DNA from: Escarpia spicata
Lineage: Eukaryota; Annelida; Polychaeta; Sabellida; Siboglinidae
Direction of reading: 5' to 3'
NCBI GenBank assembly: GCA_963995525.1
Contig: OZ023205.1
Location: 67,095,298-67,159,297 of the forward strand
Length of the DNA stretch: 64,000 nt
Part shown: positions 38,656-50,100 of the stretch, in pieces
Numbering within the stretch: the first letter of the stretch is position 1
How the letters are laid out: every line of letters starts with the position of its first letter
Notes under the pieces: generated by a model
Database searches by the model: none
Told to the model about the DNA's origin: nothing
Seen by the model: only the letters and a program-made list of their open reading frames with translations
Translations under genes and position numbers: made by a program

Positions 38656-39493
38656 AGGTAGCAGTTTGGACACCTACACATGTTCATAGTTATGTTGTAA
38701 TGTGCTAATTAAGAGATGGAATACATCTTAATTTTCATTCTAATGTCGCTACCAGTCACAATATGGCAGCACCATATGCTAAGTAGATGGCGGGTATTGT
38801 TACATTCTTTATTTTGTGAAACTACATTTTCATGATTTAATTGCTAAGATGTTGATTATAATTATATTTAGGTAATTAATTACTATGAGTAACCAGTTGC
38901 TTGAATGGTATGAGATAAACCCCAGAGACACTGGCCACGTGTATTCACCAAGCATTGGTACAGCAGCTGTGGGCTAGGCTGGCTCAGGTTTCACACAACA
39001 AGGAGGAGACATTTATTTTTGGTGAGTGTCAACTTGTTCAATAATATTTTTAAGGTATTATTTCCCTTTTCTAATTATACCACATCATGAAGTGAAAGTT
39101 TGTCCATCATTAGACCTAAACTTGCATAGATGTTTTAAAGCAATTATTTAGTTATAAGGGTTTTCACTATATGGAAAATTGCTTTGAGTGGACACCCCAC
39201 TGGCTGGTTGTAAACAGTAGTGGTCTTAATGAGTTTTAGAATACTTGCATCCTGCTGGTGATATAACTTGCAGAATATACAGTTTTAATCATGTTTAATC
39301 AGGTACTGTGTTTTGTATTATGATGCTTAATCTATGTGCTATTCGGTTAATATACGGCCATATTATGCATTTAGCAACAAAGTGTGTTCTATGAAGCTAT
39401 GCAGTCAGTATCAGAAGCTGCTCAGTGGCCACTAATGTCCTCATGATTAATCACCCTATGGGGTTGGCTGGGTAGGATGTGGAGTATATTCCC
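38656..39493. other. Unique AT-rich sequence
   Basis: Nothing recognised. Confidence 0.5.
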
Positions 39494-39497
39494 TAGA

Positions 39498-39952
39498 GGG
39501 GTCAGCACACTGTTGGACTTCCTGCTTGATTACAGACGAAACAAAGTGCAGTATATTTTTGAGAAATGACTTTTTATAATATTCACTTGCTCTGACATAA
39601 GTGCACTTGAGTAGTCAGATTTCTAGATGTGATTGTTGAAGCTGTTGACAGTAAAATGGTGTCTTTTTAGCTGATTTTACTAAGCGGAAGGGTATCTGGC
39701 AGCAATTTGGCTAGTTGACACTTTAGCTGGATTACTGCCTGCATCCAGTTGTAAATATTGACGGGTGTCATACATACAGGCATTTTGCAAGAGCTAGAGA
39801 TATGAGATTTTGACTAAACTCGACCAGCATGTCAATGAGATGATAATAACAGCAGGTGAGAAGTTTAAGAAACTTTATAGGTCACGTTTTCTTATAATCA
39901 CACAAAACATTAACATGGTCGCCAATGGGAAACCTGACAGTGTGCTGACCCC
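39498..39952. repeat. 455-bp terminal repeat with own inverted ends, copy 1
   Basis: It starts GGGGTCAGCACACTGT and ends with the exact complement ACAGTGTGCTGACCCC. By eye it is identical over all 455 bp to 40862-41316. TAGA precedes it (39494-39497). No coding capacity. Confidence 0.93.
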
Positions 39953-40861
39953 AATTAAAGTCCCTAGCAAGGGAAACACGCTATAGTCATTGCACAGTCA
40001 CGGAGGACGCATTTTACTTCAAATATCTTGAAACAATTACTGAAAATACGTGTATGGCAAAACTGCAGTTGAATGGAACAAACCGTTTTTGGATATTACA
40101 GACTTCTCACCAGTCTGCAAGTCCAAATCACAGCGACGGAACACATGTCTTATAAGGGGGGTGGGGTGCGTATGCCAGTAGTTAAGCCTCAATTTGAGAA
40201 TACGTATGAAAATGAACCAATAACATTGCAGCAGGGTGATTCATCAATCGTTTTTTGTTTACTTCAGCTGACTAAACACACGTGAAGATGTTGTAATTGA
40301 CCCTAATGAAGTCTGAGGACAGTGATTAGCTGGAGTCAGCCATAGCCGGAGCCTGTTATCAGATCTGTCTACTGACTGGACCTTCTGGCCAATCAAGCAA
40401 GTGGCATTGTTTTCTGAATGTCTGCTAATTAGGCTGTGTAATATTATGTAATTGAAATGCTTAAGACGTCAGGCCTTTGAGGAATTCACACCCTAAGGTG
40501 ACTTTTTGTTGATGTTTACCTTTGTAAATAGGGCACAAGGTCAAAAAATAAATACAAATCTGAATGTAACGTAACAACTGGCTGTATTGAATTTTCTTAT
40601 AAAACACATATTTGACTTTCTGGAAAACTTTATTAGGAGTTCATAGTGCCACCTGAGAACATTGTGCTGGATTACAAATTGTCCAACGGCGAAGTGCTGA
40701 TTTTTATGGTGCCTTGCCAAGTTTGGTGGCACCTTTGAAATGTGCATAAAACACAAACACCTGGAGGGATTACAAAAAATAAAATTGCAGAGTGCTTGTA
40801 ACATTGGTGCCTATAAAGTGTGTTGTTTTCAACATTTTCTCCAAAATTGCCATACCTATTT
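39953..40861. other. 909-bp interior between the two 455-bp repeats
   Basis: Non-coding on both strands. No primer-binding site follows either repeat and no polypurine tract precedes either, so a standard LTR retrotransposon is not supported. Confidence 0.6.
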
Positions 40862-41316
40862 GGGGTCAGCACACTGTTGGACTTCCTGCTTGATTACAGA
40901 CGAAACAAAGTGCAGTATATTTTTGAGAAATGACTTTTTATAATATTCACTTGCTCTGACATAAGTGCACTTGAGTAGTCAGATTTCTAGATGTGATTGT
41001 TGAAGCTGTTGACAGTAAAATGGTGTCTTTTTAGCTGATTTTACTAAGCGGAAGGGTATCTGGCAGCAATTTGGCTAGTTGACACTTTAGCTGGATTACT
41101 GCCTGCATCCAGTTGTAAATATTGACGGGTGTCATACATACAGGCATTTTGCAAGAGCTAGAGATATGAGATTTTGACTAAACTCGACCAGCATGTCAAT
41201 GAGATGATAATAACAGCAGGTGAGAAGTTTAAGAAACTTTATAGGTCACGTTTTCTTATAATCACACAAAACATTAACATGGTCGCCAATGGGAAACCTG
41301 ACAGTGTGCTGACCCC
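40862..41316. repeat. 455-bp terminal repeat with own inverted ends, copy 2
   Basis: Same length and, by eye, same sequence as copy 1. It is followed directly by TAGA (41317-41320), so the pair as a unit is bracketed by a 4-bp direct repeat. Confidence 0.93.
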
Positions 41317-41624
41317 TAGAGACTAACACTTGAAAACAAGTTGGGAGCCACCCTGGATAGTGTAGCTAGATGGTAAACACTGGCCAAGTGTTTGGCTCAG
41401 TCATTTAACAAGTCATAGAATAGGTATACTCTGTAGTAAATTGGAACAGAATATGGTAACACAAAGTAGTATAGGAATATGGAATTGAAATACTTGTTTA
41501 AATAATGATCTGTGTTCTGCTATAAATGACATGTTGCACCATGCCATTGCAGGAGGGAGCCAGGCCTCGAATGAATGATGTGAGATTCATTAATGAGCCT
41601 CCAGAGCAGTGTTGGGGTGAGCAT

Positions 41625-41768
41625 GGGAATAAATCATGCGGGTGTGGTACATATTTAGAAATTCTACCTCATAAAGGTAAAGTTTGGAACGCGTCTGGAT
41701 GCTTCCAGCATTATTACTTGTGTTAAATCGATATACTATTATAGGAATGCGGTTGTTCTTACTTCGTA
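41625..41768 (+). repeat. Dispersed direct repeat of about 145 bp, copy 2
   Basis: Second copy of the 38507 repeat. Here it lies in a 66-residue cysteine-bearing frame (41526-41726, PPEQCWGEHGNKSCGCGTYL) that is broken in copy 1. Whether this frame is real is unknown. Confidence 0.85.
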
Positions 41769-42079
41769 ACAAATATTCTCATCCTAATGATACCATACAT
41801 ACGTTTTCTGCATTATGCATTTTATACAAACTATAGACCAACCATCATTCACTCTACGTTTAATCTATATGTGAAAATACATATTGTTTATCAAGTAGCT
41901 TGCTTGATGTACAGTTGCACAAAGATAGACTTACTGTGTTAATTTAATTGGCGAATACTTGAGAAACAATAGAACATTTTGTAAATGTACTTTGGATGTC
42001 GTAATAAACATGAATTTCTCATTGTTACCAACACCATACTAAACTCATGGCTGTCACTCCCGATCCGGCAACTCCTTCA

Positions 42080-42650
42080 CGTTTGCGCTTCCTAAGAGAA
42101 CATATGTTGAATTTGTGGACTCCTTCACCTATATAGGCTCGGTATTAACAAACAATGGTTCATCCACCCAATACATGATATCCCGCATCTCCAAAGCTAC
42201 CGGTATCATGTGTTGTCTAGTGAACCCCCTTTTTGCCACATACGTATCAGCTCTAAAATACAGATCAATAATTATTCAACGTGTGCTGATTATCTCCGTT
42301 CTTTCGTGTGGTGCTGAATCCTGGGCTACAGCTAAATAGAACCAGCCAACCCACTGCATCATCCCACTTAAGTCAACACCGTCTCTGCTGGTATGGCCAT
42401 CTCCATCGCATGATGTGTACTCTCCCGCCAATTACGTTCATTATTTTTATCCAAAGACAGCAGGATGGCGCCGCACGAGAGGACGACCCAAGACCCGGTG
42501 GTCCGACTCCATCACCTATGACCTGACCACTGCTGGCATCGACGTCACCACCGCCATCCAGATGTGCCAAATTAATACCGTTCCAGTTGGAAGACATTCG
42601 TCCGAGATCTACCCATGCATGCTCGAACCCGACCTTGGCATCTGATTGAT
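42080..42650 (+). pseudogene. LINE C-terminal fragment (endonuclease-reverse transcriptase type)
   Basis: The plus strand reads TYVEFVDSFTYIGSVLTNNG, then ISVLSCGAESWA, then CWYGHLHRM, then GRPKTRWSDSITYDL, the ordered C-terminal blocks of this LINE group, spread over three frames by frameshifts. Confidence 0.85.
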
Positions 42651-42654
42651 TGAT

Positions 42655-43350
42655 TGAACACCTTATTACACAACTTTCTTTGCATTCCATTTGACAATAC
42701 ATCACTAAAATATCTTAAAACTCGTTCGTTGTGTATTTTCCGGTGGGGTTGTTTAGCATCAGCACTGGATCTTGAAGGATGTTGGAGACAACACCAACAT
42801 CTTCGCGATTTCCTCATAGGAGACATTATATATGCAGGTCACTATATTAAAATATATTAAAATGTTGAAGAAAGAAATTCGCGATCCTCTGAATGGAGAT
42901 ATGTTCATCTCTCACTGACATTGCCTTTCACTGCAGCCCAGAAAACATGGTAGTGGTCCTTCTCATGTCGCTGCTTCAAACAACAGCCAATACTAAATCA
43001 GTCCAAAGACAACGCCATGCTGCACTGAAACCCGCTGCATGCAGACTTGGAATTCTTCCGTTTTTATAACAAAACTCAAACATCGGTTCCTCTGTTTTAA
43101 CAACTGTTTGTTGATAGCTTGGCAGTATCCTTCCCACAAAATTAAGAGACGAAAAAATTTGTGTTTAGCAAATATGAAAAATTATTCAAAAATAAAGTAT
43201 ACATAATCAAATTTCATTACTTTTCCGGTTTCCATATTTTGATGTTATTATGGGACCACATGTAAATATTTTAAATGGATTTCACTATTTTATTAGGGTA
43301 GTGTGTGTACCTCATTCATGCATATCATTTAAATAACAACTAAGTATAAC
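42655..43350. other. Unique AT-rich sequence
   Basis: Nothing recognised. Confidence 0.5.
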
Positions 43351-43355
43351 TATTA

Positions 43356-43940
43356 TGTGCCTTGAATGGTCTAGCGCCGGACTATATAAGTGAGTTAATT
43401 GGCTACGGTCCCATCAACAGAACTCTACGACCTACCTCGCAGCCTCGCCTTTTGTTCGTACCGGCCTCACAAACTGTTACTCATGGTGATCACCGTTTCG
43501 TTGTTTGCTCGGTGGTTCTATGGAACAATTGGCCTCCTACGCTCAGGACAGCAACATCATTACAAGTGTTTAAAACACTCACCTTTTTTTATAATTCACC
43601 GACGAGGACATTTTATGTGCTTTCTATTGATGACAATATCTTTGTTTTATTAGTTTCTTAACATATTTATGGTTATTCTTCTTGTATAAATTAATGTACT
43701 TATAGTAGTTTTTTTAAGAATGTCTTAATTTATTTAAATGTTTTTTAATGATCTCTCTTTTTTGTTTTTAGTAACTATATTTAAGGTAATGCTATATTTT
43801 TTACATATTTATTTCTTAATTAGCATTTCTTTTTATATAAAATACTAGCATATACGTGTGCATGTATGTAAAGCGCCCGAGGGTAATTTTAATTGATTGG
43901 GCGCTATATAAGTACTTTTACTACTATTATATTATTATAT
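43356..43940 (+). pseudogene. L2-like LINE 3' end with tail
   Basis: LNGLAPDYISELIGY...PRLLFVPASQTVTHGDHRF...LWNNWPPTLRTATSLQVFKT is a reverse transcriptase C-terminus. A 3' UTR follows, ending GTAAAGCGCCCGAGGG...GGGCGCTATATAAGTAC and a TTA-rich tail. The GCGCCC/GGGCGC pair can form a hairpin. The tail resembles that of the SINE family in this window. Confidence 0.85.
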
Positions 43941-44234
43941 GTACACTTCTTTTGGAAAAGACACTAATATGTTACTTCGGAAATTTGTGTGTTATATTGC
44001 TGGGCAAATTGGCATAAATAACAATACAGACGCGGTATTATTTGAGAGTAATCTCACTGGCACTGGTCACAAATATAGTTTAGGAGAAAGCGGATGACGT
44101 ACTATACATTCCTTAAAAGGGTCACAATATTTATGTTATTTTAAACAAGTTTGATGATATTTTGGTTGGAAATAGTATCGAAATATTGTTTTCTTACACA
44201 CACACGTACATACAGATGTACATTCTACTGATTT

Positions 44235-44352
44235 TAGCTTGGCTGAAAGCTTCCCAGAGAAGTCGAAATGGTGCTCGAATGAACATGTCTACGAGGGAGT
44301 GAAGTGCAAAGCGCTCTGACACTCCTAACACGTGGATGTCGCGCAATATAGA
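44235..44352 (+). mobile_element. SINE 3' fragment
   Basis: GGCTGAAAGCTTCCCAGAGA...AGGGAGTGAAGTGCAAAGCG matches the second half of the SINEs at 10023 and 27072. The tRNA head is missing and the tail is mutated (GCGCAATATAGAC). Confidence 0.75.
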
Positions 44353-44354
44353 CA

Positions 44355-45338
44355 TTGTCATTACCGTATGGTAAGTGGGGTTTATCCTCATGTGTGTTGG
44401 TCAAGCTTAAATTGTTTGAATAGATGTCATCCCAAATCTTGTGTTTGTATGATTCTGAGTTTCTGTGGACAGCATTGTATGAACAGAAATTCTTCACAAG
44501 TTTATCACACGTCTGTAGATGGTTTAGTACTACACCAAGGTTACATCTTACTTACATCGCACTGTAGAACTGAAAGATTGACAGGCAGCAAAATCTTGTC
44601 ACGTGGAATCCACCAAGAACATGCCAGTTGAGCAAAACGGCTGCTTTCCCTGCACCAAGCGCACATGATAAGTTCTGCATTTCCGCCAAGCTGCGACACT
44701 ACTCAAAGCCAAGAAGCGCAAATACATAAGGACTCGTAGCTCAGCGAGCGCCTGCATCGTAGATAACCGTGATAGTGTCTGCAGTTTCATGTGAGCTTAC
44801 CTATGTGTCAACACGGCATTTGTAGTTTGTCATGACACTTTCCCGGGTTTCAGTCATCAAGGTCACCACAGTATTGATGTGACAGTGATGTCCACTAGTC
44901 TCTGAACAATATACAAAGTAAATAAATCCTTGATCTCACGAGTCGAGTGTTCAGCTTTGTAGGATGTTATTCCCGCAAACTTGCCACTGCGCAGTTAACT
45001 TGTGCTTTTCGTGAGTGTGCATATGCTATAGTTATAACCAAAGATAACCATCACTTCGTTACAGCCTCGAGTATACCGCTCGATAAGTTTCATATCATGA
45101 AGCTGCTATCATGGTAAAGAAAAACCACCAACATCGTCAGATATCACCGGAGAGTTGCTCGAGTGGGTGCTGACGAAGGCACGGTGGTGGTCCCGAAAGT
45201 TACGCGAACAACACTTAGATTCTAAAATGTATCTATTTGGTCCATTCAAAACTAAGTATATAACATTACATAACACATTCCAACAAAAACGTTAAGACTG
45301 TACCTTAATTCCAGGCAACACAGACAAATAACATGCCA
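44355..45338. other. Unique sequence
   Basis: Nothing recognised before the CPVL downstream region. Confidence 0.5.
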
Positions 45339-45339
45339 A

Positions 45340-47083
45340 CAAGTCGCAGTAATTTTATTTGAACTTACAATTGTTACAGTCGATTTGTAAATTATATTAC
45401 ATCATTGTTATCAAGTACGATTTTTGACTTCAATATAGTTAAGTTGGCAATAGATAACTTTGTAGTGTCAGTCTGTTTGTACATGGACACCAACAATGGA
45501 GTGCAGTGACATCCAACAGAACATAAATTATTATAAATACTATTTCAATGAAAAAAGTAATAACAATATCATATTTGAAAAAAGAAGACATTTTATGAAA
45601 CACACCATTAGATTAAATAGCCAATAAATGTAATAAAAAGTCAAATTTGCATTGTGAAAATAGAACACATTATATGTAATTGCAATTCAATACACAAATC
45701 ATGAATACTGTAGTGCAAAGTATCACTAGTAATAATTATACAACTACCAATACCATTTAAACACAAGTAGCAGCAGAAAGAACTTGCATAATTGTCTACA
45801 ATCTTGGAGTAATTATATTACCTCGACCAACTAGACTTTGTGATGTGTGCCACCACTCGTCATTCATGCCATAACCTTGTAGTACAGCGCATTTCCATTT
45901 GAAATGAAATACCCGGATGTTTCCCCAGATGATGACAAACCTTTGGGGTTTCTCTCTAATTCAAAATATATAAAAACTAACATTATACAATGGCAAAAGA
46001 AACAATTATAAACTTAACTTACACTTCAAAGCAAATCACAAAATAAAAAAGGATGAAAGGAACAGAATTACGCCCAACACCAACAAAAAGAATATGGGTT
46101 AGGTGCTAATACTGTAAAGTTATGATCACTGATTGACCAACTGCTAACATTTTAATTGTAGATTTGTATACCATAAGAAGTAATATTTTGTTGTACTCTG
46201 CTATTTTTATGGTATGGTTTTAGTTTGTCTAATGCTGTGGTGTATAATTAGCAGGGGAATATCTACCAAAACACACACACTATAGAAAGGCACCTATGAA
46301 AATAGCAGATACCAAAATGGCACAAGCAAATCATAATTATTATAATTACACTACTGAATTAGTTATGAAAACGGTACATGCGAGCATGATATATAATGTA
46401 CATAACCACCCACACAAATTAATCTGATTAGTGACGTCATTTCATGACAGTCAAAACTTGGATTTGCTGCCAGACTTTAATCTAGTCAAATTCACAAAGG
46501 CAAGATTACTAATGATATAACACGGTCCATCATGATTACTACGACTACTTGCTTGATTCACAGCTTGATTCACATTGCATGATTCACAGCTGGATTCACA
46601 TTGCATGATTCACAGCTGGATTCACATTGCATGATTGCAGCAATCTCTTCCAGGTTGTTCTCTATTGGGCAATTATACAATGTACTTGATCCTCACTCAC
46701 TCTGTATTACCAGGTATTTCATAAAAAATGCATTTTCAATGTACAAAACTGTTTGTGTAACTGTAAAATCACGTCCGCTATGTATTAGTCCCTCACATTG
46801 TATAATTTGTTGGTGGTGTTAAATGTACAACATTAGGAGGCCTTTGTTATGTGCCCATTTTGACTTCTTCTAAGCCATACTGGGATCTATTCACATATCA
46901 TGTTATTGTATTATAAATACATGTGTCTCTAAAGAAAGTTAATTCAATCATTCATTCAAAAGTTAATCAAAAAATGTTAATAAATTTCAGTATTTCGCAA
47001 ATAGAATTCACATCACAGATTCATTATCAATTTGCTACAGCCCCGTCTGTGTAGCTTTCAACTGGGAGAGCAGATGATGGTAT
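45340..47083 (-). other. Probable CPVL 3' UTR and downstream region
   Basis: This is AT-rich sequence after the CPVL stop with no other coding signal. Candidate minus-strand polyadenylation signals are ATTAAA at 46151-46156 and AATAAA at 45354-45359, and the sequence does not decide between them. A 26-bp direct repeat (about three copies, motif GATTCACAGCTGGATTCAC) lies at 46556-46637. Confidence 0.3.
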
Positions 47084-47182
47084 TCACGAGAATTGCCTAT
47101 TGTTGAGGAACCTGTCAATCATGTCAAAGGAGCGCTCTGGTTGGTCATGTGGCAGGATGTGCCCGCCCCCTCTCACAAGAAC
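47084..47182 (-). CDS. CPVL: CPVL exon 12 (catalytic histidine and stop)
   Basis: The exon is 99 nt with acceptor TTATAG. It encodes VLVRGGGHILPHDQPERSFD then MIDRFLNNRQFS and a TGA stop. GGGHILP(Y/H)DQP is the S10 catalytic His motif and the C-terminal length is normal for the family. Confidence 0.95.
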   Translation of the reverse strand, partial: VLVRGGGHILPHDQPERSFDMIDRFLNNRQFS

Positions 47183-50100
47183 CTATAATAAATCAAACCA
47201 GTAACAGTTAATGTGATTAAGACATTACTATTAATTACATGCACACACGCACACATGCGTAACACATACCATAGATAATGCTCTGTACATACTGGATGTT
47301 GCAATTAAAAATGTAAGCAAAGTACTAAAATAGAAACTAAGTGGAAAACACAAAACACTGTCAAAGCACTTCATAAACAATGTTTGCATAATTTTGTTTA
47401 AAAGACGACTTGAAGTTAAACTGCACTGTAGGATTGAGTAAAAGACATCATGGCTGGATGGACAGGGAAGGTCACAAAATTCATGCATAGACCACATCAA
47501 TGACTCGACAGAGGAAGGTCGGAGAAGTCATGACAAGTCATGCATAGACAACATCGGAGTGGACAAGAGAAGGACTCGGGTAACTATGACCGACCAGAGA
47601 AAACTGATGTTGACGTCATGGGAAAATGAGGTCATATACTGAGAGGTCAATGAGTCACAATGTGACAGCACTGACCACTCACTGTGACCCTCTGCTGTAC
47701 ACACATACCTGGTAGAAGTTCTTGACTTTCCTCACATAGCCTGCGACCTCAGTGTCAGTGGGTTGTACCTTCCATACCATCCGCTTGGTATGTTGGTATT
47801 GGTCCAGCCCTGCCCAGGGGACAGTCTGGAGCATGGCCTCGGTGAGGGGCAGGGCAACTATGACGTCTAGCTGACCGGTGTACAACATCACCTACAACAG
47901 TAGACCAGTGTACAACATCACCCACAACAGTTGACCAGCATATAACATCACATACAACAGTTGACCGGTGCACAACATCAACTACAACAGTTGACCAGTG
48001 TACAACATCACATACAACAGTTGACCAGCATACAACATCACACACAACAGTTGACCGGTGTACAACATCACATACAACAGTTGACCAGTGTACAACATCA
48101 CATACAACAGTTGACCAGTGCACAACATCAACTACAACAGTCGACCAACATACAACATCACATACAACAGTTGACCAGTGCACAACATCAACTTCAACAG
48201 TTGACCATCATACAACATCACATACAACAGTTGACCAGCATACAACATCACATACAACAGTTAACCAGTGCACAACATCAACTACAACAGTTGACCAACA
48301 TACAACATCACATACAACAGTTGACCGGTGCACAACATCAACTTCAACAGTTGACCAGCGTACAACATCACATACAACAGTTGACCAGTGTACAACATCT
48401 ACAACAGTTGACCAGTGTACAACATCACATACAACAGTTGACCAGTGTACAACATCACATACAACAGTTGACCAGTGCACAACATCACCTACAACAGTTG
48501 ACCAGTGTACAACATCACATACAACAGTTGACCAGTGCACAACATCAACTACAACAGTTGACCAACATACAACAGTTGACCAGTGTACAACATCACATAC
48601 AACAGTTGACCAGTGTACAACATCACCTACAACAGTTGACCAGTGTACAACATCACATACAACAGTTGACCGGTGCACAACATCAACTACAACAGTTGAC
48701 CAACATACAACATCACATACAACAGTTGACCAGTGCACAACATCACCTACAACAGTTGACCAGTGTACAACATCACATACAACAGTTGACCAGTGTACAA
48801 CATCACATACAACAGTTGACCAGTGTACAACATCACCTACAACAGTTGACCAGTGTACAACATCACATACAACAGTTGACCGGTGCACAACATCAACGAC
48901 AATAGTTGACCAACATACATCACATATAACATAACGTTTATTTGACCCCATATAGGTACACAATGAATTGGCTTTTGAACATCACTTATGCTGTAATAAA
49001 CAACAAATATAAACATTATGCAGACATACATAAACGAATATCATTATATGTTCAACATATTCGGAAAATACATACAAACGCATGTACAGCTATTATGGTA
49101 TTGGTGTACCATAGATATTAATCATATAGCTTATTCAATCGGGGTCGGTGACTCCTATTAAGACACAATTGTCGCTATCATAGGAGCCACCCTATTTACG
49201 TGATAATTTATGTGGTAATTTTACAAGGTGTCTATCTCATGTATGTTTTTTTGGGAGTGCTTGTTTAATGTGAGAATGTAAGTTTGTATGTGTGCTGGTT
49301 GCCTGAAACTAGCATCAAATGTATTGTATTTAATGGTTTTGTTGACATGTGTAGCAATTTGATAGAGTGCATAAATCATTATATTTGTGTAACAAGTATG
49401 TTTTTATATAAAATGAGAAGCCTCGCAAACTGTGAGTATATATTTTGTCTTTGATTATATCGAGGGTGTCATTTACAGCATATGGTAGGCTGTATTTGAG
49501 ACATTTCATTGCAAAATCATGCTTAGTTCTAAAAGTATGTATATAATTTTTTTCACAAATATAATTATGTATGTTTACACCTGGAATAATTTGCCAGTTA
49601 AGTAAATAAGGAGGTAACATTTTATTAATGTATTTAAAGTAAAATTTTAATTCATGTAACTTTAATATGTCTTCTGCTTTTAGCAGTTGAAGTTTTTTTT
49701 AAAGTGGTTCCGTGTGTGAGTTTATTTAAGGTTATTATTCGCACGGCTTTTTTAATTTTTGTAATTCTATTTATTTGGTATCCCCAAACCATGATACAAT
49801 AATTTATATGAGATAATATTAATGTGTTATATAACAACACTTTTATATCTAAAGGTAATACATATTTTAATCTGTTTATTATGCCAATTGTTTTGGAGCA
49901 CTTATTTAAAATGTTCTCAGTGTGTTTTTTCCAATTTAGGTTAGTGTCTAAAGTCAATCCTAGAAAGTTAAATTCATCTACTCTTTCAATATTTATATTA
50001 TCTATTTTAAGCGTAAGAGTCTGCGTGCGTTTATTAGGCATATGAAAAATCATGTATTTTGATTTGCTTTTATTTAAAGATAATTTATTTATGTTTAGCC

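Noticed and set aside
39498..41316. Classical LTR retrotransposon
   Set aside because: No TG...CA ends, primer-binding site, polypurine tract or coding domain. The repeats have their own 16-bp inverted ends instead.
44700..44775. tRNA-like stretch with CGTAGCTCAGCGAG
   Set aside because: Only a box A-like piece. No matching box B or cloverleaf can be drawn.
47961..48905. 314-residue plus-strand frame
   Set aside because: Pure 30-bp minisatellite translation inside a CPVL intron. The 498- and 251-residue frames in the same arrays are rejected for the same reason.
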